Notes: generated by a model from the letters alone, not told the origin. Positions 1 to 8,622 are shown, counted from the stretch's first letter. The stretch: DNA of 64,000 nucleotides from Bradyrhizobium zhanjiangense (GCF_004114935.1 NZ_CP022221.1:5911001-5975000), one strand, 5' to 3'. A program made the numbers and translations.

Positions 1-1
1 C

Positions 2-2638
2 GATGCGGCGATATCAGGCGCGGCCAAGCCGATGCAGCGCACTTATGTCTGGCCGTATCAGATGCACGCCTCGATCGGGCCGTCCTGTGCAGTCGCCGAC
101 TTCCAGGACGGCAACATCAGGGTCTGGTCCGGGACGCAGAATCCGCACGTGCTGCGCAGCGATCTGGCGCTGCTGATCGAACGTCCCGAGAGCGAGATCG
201 AGGTCGTCAGGCTGGAGGCCGCCGGCTGCTACGGCCGCAACTGCGCCGATGACGTCACCGCGGACGCCCTGCTGCTGTCGCGCGCAGTCGGCCGGCCCGT
301 GCGCGCGCAATTGACGCGCGAGCAGGAGCACGCCTGGGAGCCCAAGGGCACCGCGCAGCTCATTGACGTCAATGGCGGCCTCGACGCCGACGGCGACGTC
401 GCTGCCTACGATCTCGCCACGCGCTATCCCTCGAACGCCGCGCCGACGCTGGCGCTGCTGCTGACGGGGCGGATCTCGCCCGAGCCTGCCGTGCTCCAGA
501 TGGGCGATCGCACTGCGATCCCGCCTTACGACTACGACAACATGCGTGTCGTCGCCCACGACATGCCGCCGATCGTGCGCGCGTCCTGGTTCCGCGGCGT
601 GTCGGCGCTACCGAACACCTTTGCGCATGAATCCTACATCGACGAGGCCGCGACCGAGGCTGGCGTCGACCCGATCGAGTATCGCCTGCGCTACCTGAAG
701 GACCAGCGCGCCATCGATCTCGTCAATGCGGTCGCGGAGCGCGCAGGCTGGACACCACGACCGGTCCGCGAGGAGAAAGACGGCGAGGTCGTGCATGGGC
801 GTGGCTTTGCCTATGCGCTCTATGTCCACAGCAAGTTCCCCGGCTATGGCGCGGCGTGGTCGGCCTGGATCGCCGACGTCGCGGTGAACAAGACCACAGG
901 CGACGTCAGCGTCACGCGCGTGATCGCCGGACAGGATTCCGGCTTGATGATCAATCCGGACGGCGTGCGCCACCAGATCCACGGCAACGTCATCCAGTCC
1001 ACCAGCCGCGCGCTGATGGAGGAGGTCTCGTTCGAGCGCGGCGCGGTGGCGGCGCGCGAATGGGGCGCCTATCCGATCATCCCCTTCCCCGACATGCCCA
1101 AGATCGACGTGCTGATGCTGCCGCGTCAGAACCAGCCGCCGCTCGGCGTCGGCGAGTCCGCCTCGGTGCCGAGCGCGGCGGCGATCGCCAACGCGATCTT
1201 CGATGCCACCGGCGTGCGCTTTCGCGAGCCGCCATTCACGCCGGAGCGCATTCTCAGGGGATTGCACGGCGATGCAGCGGCCACGCCGCAGGCCCTGCCC
1301 GCGCCCGCCACCCCGCCGCCGCCATCACGCATCTGGCAGAATCCGTTCGCCAAACGCGCCGGCATCTTCGCGACAATCGCGGCCGTCTGCACCGCCGCAA
1401 TCGGCGTCGGCGCAGCGCTGCTCCCGGCGCGCGCGATCGCGCCCATCGCGAGGCCCGACGCGTCGGTCTATTCCGCAGCGACGATCGCGCGCGGCCAGCA
1501 GCTTGCAGCGCTCGGCAACTGCGCGGAGTGCCATACCGCGGTTCGAGGTGCGCTCAATGCCGGCGGCCGTGCGCTGGAAACGCCGTTCGGCACGATCTAC
1601 TCGACCAACATCACGCCCGACGTCGAGACCGGCATCGGCGCCTGGTCCTACCCCGCCTTCGAGCGCGCGATGCGCGATGGGCTGCATCGCGACGGACGGC
1701 AGCTCTATCCCGCCTTCCCCTACACGCATTTTTCGAGGACCAGCGAAGCCGACCTGCAGGCGCTCTATGCCTACCTGGTGGCACAGCCTGCGGTGCGCGC
1801 GACACAGCCTGCGAACACGCTCGCCTTCCCTTTCAATCTTCGGCCGCTGCTCGCGGGATGGAACGCGCTGTTTCATGAGGCGGATGAATTCAAGCCCGAT
1901 CCCGCGAAGTCGGAGCTTTGGAATCGCGGCGCCTATCTGGTCGAAAGCCTCGGCCATTGCAGCGCCTGCCATTCGCCGCGCAATGCGCTCGGTGCCGAGC
2001 AGCGCGGGGCCTATCTCGCCGGCGGCTTTGCCGAGGGCTGGGAAGCGCCGGCCCTGACCTCGCTCTCCCGCGCACCGATCCCGTGGAGCGAGGACGAGCT
2101 GTTCGCGTATTTGCGCACCGGCCATTCCCGCTATCACGGCGTCGCGGCCGGTCCGATGGCGCCGATCGTTCGGGACCTGAAGGCCCTGCCCGACCAGGAC
2201 CTCCGCGCGATGGCGGTCTATCTCAATTCGTTCAATGACACCGCGAGCGACCGACAAACCCAAGACGCGCTCGCAACGAAACTCGAGAACGCGACGCAAG
2301 TCACCGTCGCCGCGTCCACCGGCGCGCGGCTCTATCAGGGCGCCTGCGCCGTCTGCCATGAGGTCGGCGGCCTGCCGCTGTTCGGCAGCAGGCCCTCGCT
2401 CGCTCTCAACAGCAATCTGCACAGCGCGACCGCGGACAATTTGGTGCAGGTCATCCTGCACGGCATCACCGAGCCCGTCTCCAGCGACCTCGGCTACATG
2501 CCCGCCTTCAAGGGCAGCATGAGCGACGCGCAGGTCGAGGAGCTCGTCACCTTCCTGCGCAAGCAGTTCGCGCCGGACAAGCCGGCGTGGTCCGGCGTGC
2601 GCGAGACGATCGCGCGCGCACGCGCATCCGCAAATTAG
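2..2638 (+). CDS. Molybdenum hydroxylase large subunit fused to tri-haem cytochrome c (5' end outside window)
   Basis: The frame is open to the window edge, so the N terminus is missing. The first ~400 residues match the C-terminal half of xanthine dehydrogenase/aldehyde oxidase-type molybdopterin subunits, including the GVGES segment that holds the catalytic glutamate. A Pro-rich linker and one hydrophobic segment (about residues 445-470, counting from the Met at 32) lead to a cytochrome c tail with three CxxCH haem sites (CAECH, CSACH, CAVCH, near residues 495, 642 and 770). This is the nicotinate dehydrogenase subunit B-like or isoquinoline oxidoreductase-like layout, in which electrons pass to the membrane chain rather than to NAD. 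The substrate cannot be told. Its stop overlaps the stop of the convergent dioxygenase by a few bases. A small 2Fe-2S subunit is expected upstream, outside the window. Confidence 0.88.
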   Translation, partial: DAAISGAAKPMQRTYVWPYQMHASIGPSCAVADFQDGNIRVWSGTQNPHVLRSDLALLIERPESEIEVVRLEAAGCYGRNCADDVTADALLLSRAVGRPVRAQLTREQEHAWEPKGTAQLIDVNGGLDADGDVAAYDLATRYPSNAAPTLALLLTGRISPEPAVLQMGDRTAIPPYDYDNMRVVAHDMPPIVRASWFRGVSALPNTFAHESYIDEAATEAGVDPIEYRLRYLKDQRAIDLVNAVAERAGWTPRPVREEKDGEVVHGRGFAYALYVHSKFPGYGAAWSAWIADVAVNKTTGDVSVTRVIAGQDSGLMINPDGVRHQIHGNVIQSTSRALMEEVSFERGAVAAREWGAYPIIPFPDMPKIDVLMLPRQNQPPLGVGESASVPSAAAIANAIFDATGVRFREPPFTPERILRGLHGDAAATPQALPAPATPPPPSRIWQNPFAKRAGIFATIAAVCTAAIGVGAALLPARAIAPIARPDASVYSAATIARGQQLAALGNCAECHTAVRGALNAGGRALETPFGTIYSTNITPDVETGIGAWSYPAFERAMRDGLHRDGRQLYPAFPYTHFSRTSEADLQALYAYLVAQPAVRATQPANTLAFPFNLRPLLAGWNALFHEADEFKPDPAKSELWNRGAYLVESLGHCSACHSPRNALGAEQRGAYLAGGFAEGWEAPALTSLSRAPIPWSEDELFAYLRTGHSRYHGVAAGPMAPIVRDLKALPDQDLRAMAVYLNSFNDTASDRQTQDALATKLENATQVTVAASTGARLYQGACAVCHEVGGLPLFGSRPSLALNSNLHSATADNLVQVILHGITEPVSSDLGYMPAFKGSMSDAQVEELVTFLRKQFAPDKPAWSGVRETIARARASAN

Positions 2639-3603
2639 CCGTGCTTCTTGATCTCCACCGGCGGCGTACCATGCGTATGGAAGGACTCGATCGTCTTCAG
2701 GCCCCAGGCCTGACCCTTCTTGCGCTCCTCCTCGGTCCACACGATCGGCTTCCAGTCCGGCGCGAGGATGAGACGCGCGCCGGCATTGGCGACCTCGACG
2801 CGGTTGCCACCGGGCTCGTAGACATAGAGGAAGAAGGTCTGCTGGATCGCGTGCTTGTGCGGGCCGGTCTCGATATGCACGCCGTTCTCCAGGAAGATAT
2901 CTGCCGCGCGAAGAATCTCCTCGCGGCTGTCGAGCGCGTAGGTGACGTGGTGGAAACGGCCTGGCGTGCCTGAATGATCGAGTGAATAGGCGAAGTCGTA
3001 GCTCTTGTTCGACATTGTCAGCCACATCGCGGCTTCACGACCGTCGTTGAGCACGATCTGCTCGGTGAGACGGCAGCCGAGATAATTCTCGAAGAACTCG
3101 CGGTTGGCCTTGATATCGACCGCGAGGCAGTTGAGATGGTCGAGCCGGCGGACGTTGACGCCGCGCGCCGGAAAACGCTGGGCCTGGTTCTTCAGTGCGG
3201 GCTTCAGCTCCGGCGGCGCCTGATACCATTCGGTCTCGTAATAGAGCTCGACGATGTGGCCATCAGGATCGCGGCAGCGGAAAGTCGGCCCCTGTCCCAT
3301 GTCGCCGTCGATCCAGCCGATGTCGAAGCCGGAGCCTTTCAATGCAGCGACGCGGCGTTCCAGCGCCTGCTGGCTGCGCGCGCGTAGCGCCATGTGCTCC
3401 ATGCCCGACGTCTTCGACGCCGTCAGCTTGAGCGAATAGCGCTCGTAATCGTCCCAGCCGCGCAAGTAGACCGACTCGCGCTTCTGCCCGCTGACGGTCA
3501 TGCCCATGACATCGACGAAGAACTTCAGGCTTTCGTCAGGCTTGGGCGTCAAGAGCTCCATGTGGCCGAGATGGGCGAGATCGAGGATCGGTTCGGGCTG
3601 CAT
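2635..3603 (-). CDS. Catechol 2,3-dioxygenase-like extradiol dioxygenase (VOC superfamily)
   Basis: Two glyoxalase/VOC modules give the type I extradiol dioxygenase architecture of about 320 residues. The probable iron ligands are His in LDHLNC, His in FHHVTY and Glu in NRVEV, the 2-His-1-carboxylate set of metapyrocatechase enzymes that open catechols next to the hydroxyls. I chose the ATG at 3603 because a GGAGG lies just upstream; the reading frame continues 37 codons further without a good start signal. It converges on the molybdenum hydroxylase gene. Both are oxidative enzymes of aromatic or heterocyclic breakdown, but a shared pathway is inference only. Confidence 0.87.
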   Translation of the reverse strand: MQPEPILDLAHLGHMELLTPKPDESLKFFVDVMGMTVSGQKRESVYLRGWDDYERYSLKLTASKTSGMEHMALRARSQQALERRVAALKGSGFDIGWIDGDMGQGPTFRCRDPDGHIVELYYETEWYQAPPELKPALKNQAQRFPARGVNVRRLDHLNCLAVDIKANREFFENYLGCRLTEQIVLNDGREAAMWLTMSNKSYDFAYSLDHSGTPGRFHHVTYALDSREEILRAADIFLENGVHIETGPHKHAIQQTFFLYVYEPGGNRVEVANAGARLILAPDWKPIVWTEEERKKGQAWGLKTIESFHTHGTPPVEIKKHG

Positions 3604-3682
3604 GGTTTCCTCCAAACGTGGCCGCCAAGCGTGGCTGCGATCCGCGGCGCGCGGGACGCAAATGGCGTGCAGCCTATTTGGA

Positions 3683-3701
3683 CTAATGTACAAATGATTA
3701 G
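3683..3701. promoter_or_regulatory. Inverted repeat CTAAT-N9-ATTAG, possible operator of the dioxygenase gene
   Basis: An AT-rich island with 5-bp inverted arms lies about 80 bp upstream of the dioxygenase start, in otherwise GC-rich DNA. The size and position suit an operator for a one-component regulator, but the arms are short and no regulator gene is adjacent, so this is a weak call. Confidence 0.3.
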
Positions 3702-4000
3702 GTCTCGTCAACAAATCTGAGTCGAACCGGATGACCCGACGTGCAGGATGACAATTGTTCCCCGCGCGTCGCGCCTGATGCCCGAATGGTAAAATATTCC
3801 CTAAGACCGCCGCGCCACCCCAACGGACTTAGAAATTGCAGCATTTTTCCCGACGATTCCGCCCATAACTATGTATTGGCGACACGGCTCCCGACCGAAT
3901 TACGGCGGATTTAACGAAGCGGCCGCGCCTGCGGCTTAACCGTTTGTGCAGCGACGGCCACGCATAGTCCGGATCAAATCCCTTGCTCTTGCCAGGTTCA
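3702..4000. other. Divergent intergenic region, no gene seen
   Basis: Between the dioxygenase operator region and the HerA-like gene I see no credible coding sequence. The antisense reading frame across 3829-4197 overlaps the well-supported HerA N terminus and looks like a GC shadow. Promoters for both divergent genes should lie here but no consensus is obvious. Confidence 0.5.
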
Positions 4001-5746
4001 TTGATCGTGACATCCTTTGGACGCGTGATTTCGGTTCGCGGATCGCTCGCCCGGGTCGGGCTTCTGGCGGAAGGCCGGATGCCGATCTCGGAGGTTCGGG
4101 CGACCGTCGGCCGTTTCGTCAGTATACGCTGCGCCAGTTCGGTCATCGTCGCGATGATCACCGAGGTCTCCTGCGAAAACCTATCGAGCACCGACAATTA
4201 CATCGCGATCGCCTCGGTCGACCTGCTCGGCGAGATCCTCAATGCCGCCGACAAGGCCAAATTCCAGCGCGGCGTGACCAACTATCCGACCATCGGCGAT
4301 GCCGTTGACCTCATCACGAGCCAGGAGCTGCGCACGATCTACGCGCCGACCGGGTCGGACCAAATCAATGTCGGCTTCCTCCAGCAGGACCGCTCGGTCG
4401 TCGCCTATGTCGACGTCGAGGAAATGCTGTCCAAGCACTTCGCGGTGCTTGGATCGACCGGCGTCGGCAAATCGACCGGCGTCTCGCTCCTGCTCAACGA
4501 GATCCTGAAGGCGCGCCCGAACCTGCGCATCTTCCTGCTCGACGTGCACAACGAATATGGCCGCTGCTTCGGCGATCGCGCGCTGGTGCTCAACCCACGA
4601 AACCTGAAGCTGCCGTTCTGGCTGTTCAACTTCGAGGAAATCGTCGACGTGCTGTTCGGCGGTCGCGCCGGCGTGCCCGAGGAGCTCGACATCCTCGCCG
4701 AGGTGATCCCGCTCGCCAAGGGCGTCTACACCCAGTACCAGAACGCCGACCGCATCGGTCTCAAGCGCATCGATCCCAAGCAGATCGGCTACACCGTCGA
4801 CACGCCGGTGCCCTATCGCCTGGTCGACCTGCTGTCGCTGATCGACGAGCGCATGGGCAAGCTCGAGAACCGCTCGTCGCGCATCATCTATCATAAGCTG
4901 ATCTCGCGCATCGAGGCCGTCCGCAACGACCCGCGCTACGCCTTCATGTTCGACAACGCCAATGTCGGCGGCGACACCATGGCGGAGGTGATCAGCCATT
5001 TGTTCCGCCTGCCGGCCAACGGCAAGCCGATGACGGTGATGCAGCTCGCCGGCTTCCCGGCCGAGGTCATCGACTCCGTCGTCTCGGTGCTGTGCCGGAT
5101 GGCCTTTGATTTCGGCCTGTGGAGCGACGGCGTCTCGCCGCTGCTGTTCGTCTGCGAGGAAGCGCACCGCTACGCCTCCGCCGACCGCAACATCGGCTTC
5201 GGCCCGACCCGCAAGGCGGTGTCGCGCATCGCCAAGGAGGGCCGCAAATACGGCGTCTATCTCGGCCTCATCACGCAGCGCCCCGCAGAGCTCGACGCCA
5301 CCATCATCTCCCAGTGCAACACGCTGTTCACGATGCGTCTTGCCAACGACCGCGACCAGGCGCTGCTCCGCGCCGCCGTGTCGGACGCGGCCGCGAACCT
5401 TTTGTCCTTCGTGCCCTCGCTCGGCACCCGCGAGGTGCTGGCGTTCGGCGAAGGCGTCGCGCTGCCGACGCGACTGCGCTTCAAGGAGGTGCCGCCGCAT
5501 CAATTGCCGCGCGGCGAAGCCACCATCTCGAGCGTGCCCTCGGTCACCTCCGGTCACGACATGCATTTCGTCAGCGCCGTGCTCGAACGCTGGCGCGGCG
5601 CCACCTCGCAGCGCGACGTGCCGAACGATCCGGTGTTCGCGGCACCGCCTGCCAAGACGATGTCCAGCCTCGAAGCCCCGATGCTGCAACCCTCGATGGG
5701 CCTCGACCCCGACCGCTTCTCGCTATTGAAGAAGCCGTTGCGGTAA
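4001..5746 (+). CDS. HerA-like ATPase (HAS-barrel plus FtsK/HerA P-loop domain)
   Basis: The first ~90 residues read as a HAS-barrel (TSFGRVISVRG onward), followed by a P-loop ATPase with Walker A GSTGVGKST near residue 150 and a Walker B-like LLFVCEEAH near 381. HerA proteins form hexameric DNA translocases that in archaea act with the nuclease NurA in end resection. Many Bradyrhizobium genomes carry a stand-alone copy annotated only as an ATP-binding DUF87 protein. No NurA-like, SIR2 or other defence partner is adjacent. The start is uncertain: I chose the TTG at 4001 because the HAS-barrel begins there and AGG lies just upstream; TTG at 3983 is an alternative. Confidence 0.85.
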   Translation: MIVTSFGRVISVRGSLARVGLLAEGRMPISEVRATVGRFVSIRCASSVIVAMITEVSCENLSSTDNYIAIASVDLLGEILNAADKAKFQRGVTNYPTIGDAVDLITSQELRTIYAPTGSDQINVGFLQQDRSVVAYVDVEEMLSKHFAVLGSTGVGKSTGVSLLLNEILKARPNLRIFLLDVHNEYGRCFGDRALVLNPRNLKLPFWLFNFEEIVDVLFGGRAGVPEELDILAEVIPLAKGVYTQYQNADRIGLKRIDPKQIGYTVDTPVPYRLVDLLSLIDERMGKLENRSSRIIYHKLISRIEAVRNDPRYAFMFDNANVGGDTMAEVISHLFRLPANGKPMTVMQLAGFPAEVIDSVVSVLCRMAFDFGLWSDGVSPLLFVCEEAHRYASADRNIGFGPTRKAVSRIAKEGRKYGVYLGLITQRPAELDATIISQCNTLFTMRLANDRDQALLRAAVSDAAANLLSFVPSLGTREVLAFGEGVALPTRLRFKEVPPHQLPRGEATISSVPSVTSGHDMHFVSAVLERWRGATSQRDVPNDPVFAAPPAKTMSSLEAPMLQPSMGLDPDRFSLLKKPLR

Positions 5747-5771
5747 GGGCGCGCTCGCGCTTCAAGCACAC

Positions 5772-5938
5772 TGTCATGCCCCGCGACCCGGCTACGCCAA
5801 GGCTTCGCCGAGGTTGTGGTCTAGGGGCGCCGAAGCTTTAGCGTAGGCGGCAGGCGGGCATCCAGTACGGCGCAGCTTCTCGGTTCAATCACGCCGGCCT
5901 CTGGAATACTGGATCGCCCGAGGTCGGGCGATGACAGC
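5772..5938. repeat. Dispersed inverted repeat, family A, diverged long copy
   Basis: The ends follow the family pattern: TGTCATGCCCCGC at the left, ATCCAGTAC and TACTGGAT around the middle, and GATGACAGC at the right. The middle is longer than in the other three copies, so it is probably a diverged or expanded member. It lies in the noncoding gap between the HerA-like gene and the MgtC-like gene. Confidence 0.7.
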
Positions 5939-6074
5939 CAGGATGTGGCACGTTGAGACGGCCGCCCGCATCGATTATGTTTGCCGGCCCAAGCCGCGCT
6001 GTCGTACCGGCTGGCGAATTTCACGGGCATGCGACCGAACGGGGGACGACTGCCGAAGAAGTGATCGACAGGCT
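5939..6074. other. Remainder of intergenic gap upstream of the MgtC-like gene
   Basis: The frame of the MgtC-like gene stays open back to 5931, but the upstream codons do not resemble the family and the ATG at 6075 begins the conserved protein. I see no other feature here. Confidence 0.4.
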
Positions 6075-6584
6075 ATGACCGAACTCGACTGGCTCGAAAT
6101 CCTGCTGCGTCTCGGCAGCGCCACGCTCGCCGGCGGCGCGATCGGCCTGAACCGCGACCTGCAAGGTAAGCCGATCGGACTGAAGACACTCGGCATCGTC
6201 GGGCTCTCCACCGCGGCCGTCGTGCTGCTCGCCGTCGAGTTCGCCGAGCCCGGCAGGATCAACGATGCGGCAAGTCGGGTGATCCAGGGCATCCTGACGG
6301 GGATCGGCTTCCTCGGTGCTGGCGTCATTGTCCACGAGAGCAAAGGTTTTCGCGTGAGCGGCCTGACCAGTGCGGCCTGCACGTTCCTCGCCGCCTGCCT
6401 CGGCATTATCTGCGGCGCCGGACAATGGAAGATCGTCGCAGCCGCTCTGGCGCTCGCCTTCGTTCTGCTGACGGTCGGCCGCCGCGTAGAGAGCTGGCTG
6501 CACCGGATCCTCGGTGGCAAGGACGAGTCGCACGAAGCGGCCTCAGAGCAGGGGCCTGAGCAGCGCCTAGGCGGGTCCGGCTAA
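6075..6584 (+). CDS. MgtC/SapB family membrane protein
   Basis: The 169-residue product has the family's core: a small-residue-rich first helix (LGSATLAGGAIGLNRD) followed by GLKTLGIVGLSTA and the diagnostic GILTGIGFLGAGVIV segment. About four to five transmembrane helices span residues 10-135 and the tail is hydrophilic. MgtC-type proteins inhibit F-type ATP synthase and support growth at low magnesium or under acid stress; SapB-type relatives are uncharacterised. The protein lacks the C-terminal ACT-like domain of full-length MgtC, so a SapB-like label is safer. It converges with a 55-residue membrane protein gene. Confidence 0.88.
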   Translation: MTELDWLEILLRLGSATLAGGAIGLNRDLQGKPIGLKTLGIVGLSTAAVVLLAVEFAEPGRINDAASRVIQGILTGIGFLGAGVIVHESKGFRVSGLTSAACTFLAACLGIICGAGQWKIVAAALALAFVLLTVGRRVESWLHRILGGKDESHEAASEQGPEQRLGGSG

Positions 6585-6604
6585 CCTCGCGCTCTCCGCG
6601 CAGC

Positions 6605-6772
6605 TCAGGTCTTGCGCCGCAGGCTCCAGAGACTCCCGGCGAGAAGGACGGCGGTCACGAGCAGGATGGCGACGAAGGTCTGGATGATGGTGAAGTTCAG
6701 CGCATCCCGCGCGACGAATAGCGCGGTGATGGCTCCGGCGACAACAAACAGAATGCGAAGGATCAGGCTCAT
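6605..6772 (-). CDS. Small two-helix membrane protein (55 aa)
   Basis: MSLILRILFVVAGAITALFV begins the first helix and a second hydrophobic stretch (FVAILLVTAVLLAGSLWSL) is followed by a positively charged RRKT end, so both termini probably face the cytoplasm. A GGAG lies about eight bases before the ATG at 6772, which is why I prefer it to a start 12 codons upstream. The function is unknown. The strong hydrophobic pattern and ribosome site argue that it is real. Confidence 0.7.
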   Translation of the reverse strand: MSLILRILFVVAGAITALFVARDALNFTIIQTFVAILLVTAVLLAGSLWSLRRKT

Positions 6773-7026
6773 CGCCGCGTCTCCGGGTCGGCATGATCCG
6801 GAGCCCACTAGCCTTGCGCATTGGACACAATGCGTGTTCGCCCCTCATGCATCGTAACCCTAGCGGCCTGCGCCAGACAGGATTTGCGACATATCAAGGA
6901 CCTGCGCGCCATCAGGACGCAGGACCTGAGAACCCACGGATGCAGCTCGCCGCCGCTCTCCGGCGCGCAAGGCCCGAACTGATCGCGCGACCGATGCGTT
7001 GCGTGCGGCTGCCAAGCGCTATGCCG

Positions 7027-7170
7027 CTAGTGCTTGGCCATCAACTCGAGTGCCGGAGCAAAGCGCTCGGCGAACGTCAATGTCTTGGCGTGGTGAACTG
7101 CGGCAAACGAGGCCGAAACCCCTGCTGACGCGAGGGCGAGCAAGGCAACAGCGAAAAACAGACGGCGCAT
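7027..7170 (-). CDS. Small secreted peptide (47 aa)
   Basis: Read on the minus strand, an AGGAGG sits six bases before an ATG that opens a 47-codon frame. The product starts MRRLFFAVALLALASAGVSA, a standard Sec signal peptide with AXA-type cleavage sites near residues 20-24, and leaves a mature peptide of roughly 23-27 residues with two adjacent histidines. It lies in an otherwise empty gap. No family is recognised. The ribosome site combined with a textbook signal sequence makes chance unlikely. Confidence 0.6.
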   Translation of the reverse strand: MRRLFFAVALLALASAGVSASFAAVHHAKTLTFAERFAPALELMAKH

Positions 7171-7313
7171 TCCTGCCTCCTGTGTGAGCCCGATTGCCCC
7201 AAAAGATGGGACGGCTCTGTTTCAGGAGCGCTTCATGCGGACGGAAAATGATTTCGCTCAAGAGGCTGTGATGAGGTCCGGATTGCGGTACCGCATGTGG
7301 TACAGATGCGCGC

Positions 7314-7937
7314 CTAATCATCGTCCGCCGGCCCGCACCAGCCGGGCAAATAGATCGCATCCCTGCTTCTAGCCGAGGACAGGGCCTTCTCGAGCGCCTT
7401 GTCGAAATCGGCATCGATCACCTTGCGCGAGAGTTTTCGGCGCAGATAGTCGGCCCACAGGAATTCGGAGAACGGCGTCGTATCCTTGGCGAAGCCGCCG
7501 ATGCGGCGGAGCTCGCCGGCGAGGCTGCGGAACGGGTCATCCTTGAGGTCGGCCACCGATTTCGGCAGGTCACGGAACGGCCGCCTTTCGCCCTTGGCGT
7601 CGTAGGGATAGACCCAGCGCTTGTTGTCCATGACGCCCCAGAAGGCCTCGCGCTCGACCATTCTGAGGTCGCCAACGATGGTCACCAGCACGTCCTTGAC
7701 GCCCTCGTCATGCAGCGCGCGGCCGAGATGATGATGGTCGATCACGTAATAGCGCAGGTCCGGACCGTAGACGACGGGGATCATGTGCTTGCCGAGCAGG
7801 TCGGCCTGCTTCTTGCTGTCGCGCTGGCGCCAGCGCTTGCGCTTCTCCTTGACCTCGCGCATGCCGACCGTCATCTGCGTCGGCCGAAGCGACAGGATCG
7901 GGACCGGATGCACTCTCGGCTCGCGCGTATTGGTCAT
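7314..7937 (-). CDS. Stand-alone ParB-like protein (ParBc_2-type)
   Basis: The 207-residue protein opens with a ParB/sulfiredoxin-type fold: VHPVPILSLRPTQMTVG followed by LGKHMIPVVYGPDLRYYVIDHHHLGRAL, where the DHHH cluster is characteristic of the small putative ParB-like nuclease family. There is no helix-turn-helix DNA-binding domain and no ParA nearby, so a role in chromosome partition is unlikely. The C-terminal half is charged and helical. Family members are found in many proteobacteria with unknown function. Confidence 0.8.
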   Translation of the reverse strand: MTNTREPRVHPVPILSLRPTQMTVGMREVKEKRKRWRQRDSKKQADLLGKHMIPVVYGPDLRYYVIDHHHLGRALHDEGVKDVLVTIVGDLRMVEREAFWGVMDNKRWVYPYDAKGERRPFRDLPKSVADLKDDPFRSLAGELRRIGGFAKDTTPFSEFLWADYLRRKLSRKVIDADFDKALEKALSSARSRDAIYLPGWCGPADDD

Positions 7938-8249
7938 AGTCGAACGGTCCCTTCATGGTTGCAAATGGGTGGAAACAGGTTCCATGGACTATGCCATGGT
8001 CCGTGGGGAGGCAAAATGCGTCGGGCTGCAGGCGGAGATCACAAGCCGATGTGGACGCGGGCATGAGCTCCGCGGCCGTTGTTGCAACGCAATCCGCGCA
8101 TTCCTGACCGCGTCGCGGCCGGCTTTTTGACAGCGCCTATGCAGAATAGTGCGAACAGGAAATGCAGCTACGCGTTGAGAAGATTTTCTGCAACAGGTTC
8201 GTCCTGTGTGCTATCTAAAAATCGCTGCTTCGGAGTGATCCCCCGCCCC
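7938..8249. other. Intergenic region without convincing gene
   Basis: The gap between the divergent ParB-like gene and a small membrane protein gene holds only overlapping short frames on both strands, none with a good ribosome site or recognisable motif. It should contain both promoters. Confidence 0.45.
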
Positions 8250-8588
8250 ATGACAACCCAGCGGCCCATAAGCTCAGATGACGAGCACCGGGTGCTCCAG
8301 TTCAGGCCGCGCACCTCGCCTTCCCCGGTGGTTCGCCGGGGCAACGGCACCGTGCAGCAATTGCGCGCACCCGAGCCACTCGACCTGACCCGCTACGAGC
8401 AGCCCCGCACCGAACCGGACGATTTCCGCCACCGCATGCTCGCCAATATCGCGGCGCTCGCCTTCACCATCGCGCTGACCGCGATCGGGATCTGGCTCGC
8501 CGTGAGCATCGCCGACCTGCGCCGGACCCAGGATTGCGTGCTGATGGGCCGCCGCGACTGCGTCAAGATCACGACGCCGCATATCTAG
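8250..8588 (+). CDS. Small single-span membrane protein (112 aa), hypothetical
   Basis: The N-terminal ~65 residues are polar and Pro/Arg-rich (MTTQRPISSDDEHRVLQF), then one strongly hydrophobic helix (about residues 70-95, IAALAFTIALTAIGIWLAVS), then a short tail with two cysteines, CVLMGRRDC. The frame continues upstream but the ATG at 8250 follows the last low-complexity noncoding stretch. It precedes the lipid A acyl cluster in the same direction, separated by a hairpin, so it is probably a separate unit. Confidence 0.65.
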   Translation: MTTQRPISSDDEHRVLQFRPRTSPSPVVRRGNGTVQQLRAPEPLDLTRYEQPRTEPDDFRHRMLANIAALAFTIALTAIGIWLAVSIADLRRTQDCVLMGRRDCVKITTPHI

Positions 8589-8600
8589 GCCCGGCTCGCC

Positions 8601-8622
8601 GCCCGTCCCTCGGCGGACGGGC
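8601..8622 (+). terminator. GC-rich hairpin after the small membrane protein gene
   Basis: Perfect 8-bp arms GCCCGTCC and GGACGGGC enclose a 6-base loop 12 bases after the stop codon. There is no T-run, so intrinsic termination is uncertain, but the position suits a transcript end before the acpXL operon. Confidence 0.45.

Noticed and set aside
1325..3025. 566-codon minus-strand frame crossing the molybdenum hydroxylase and dioxygenase genes
   Set aside because: It starts inside the dioxygenase in another frame and runs opposite the cytochrome domain; both real genes have motifs, this has none.
4181..5689. 502-codon frame antisense to the HerA-like gene
   Set aside because: Shadow of GC-rich coding sequence; no motif.
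6793..7128. 111-codon plus-strand frame in the gap after the 55-residue membrane protein
   Set aside because: No ribosome site, no hydrophobic or domain pattern; it runs opposite the better-supported secreted peptide gene.
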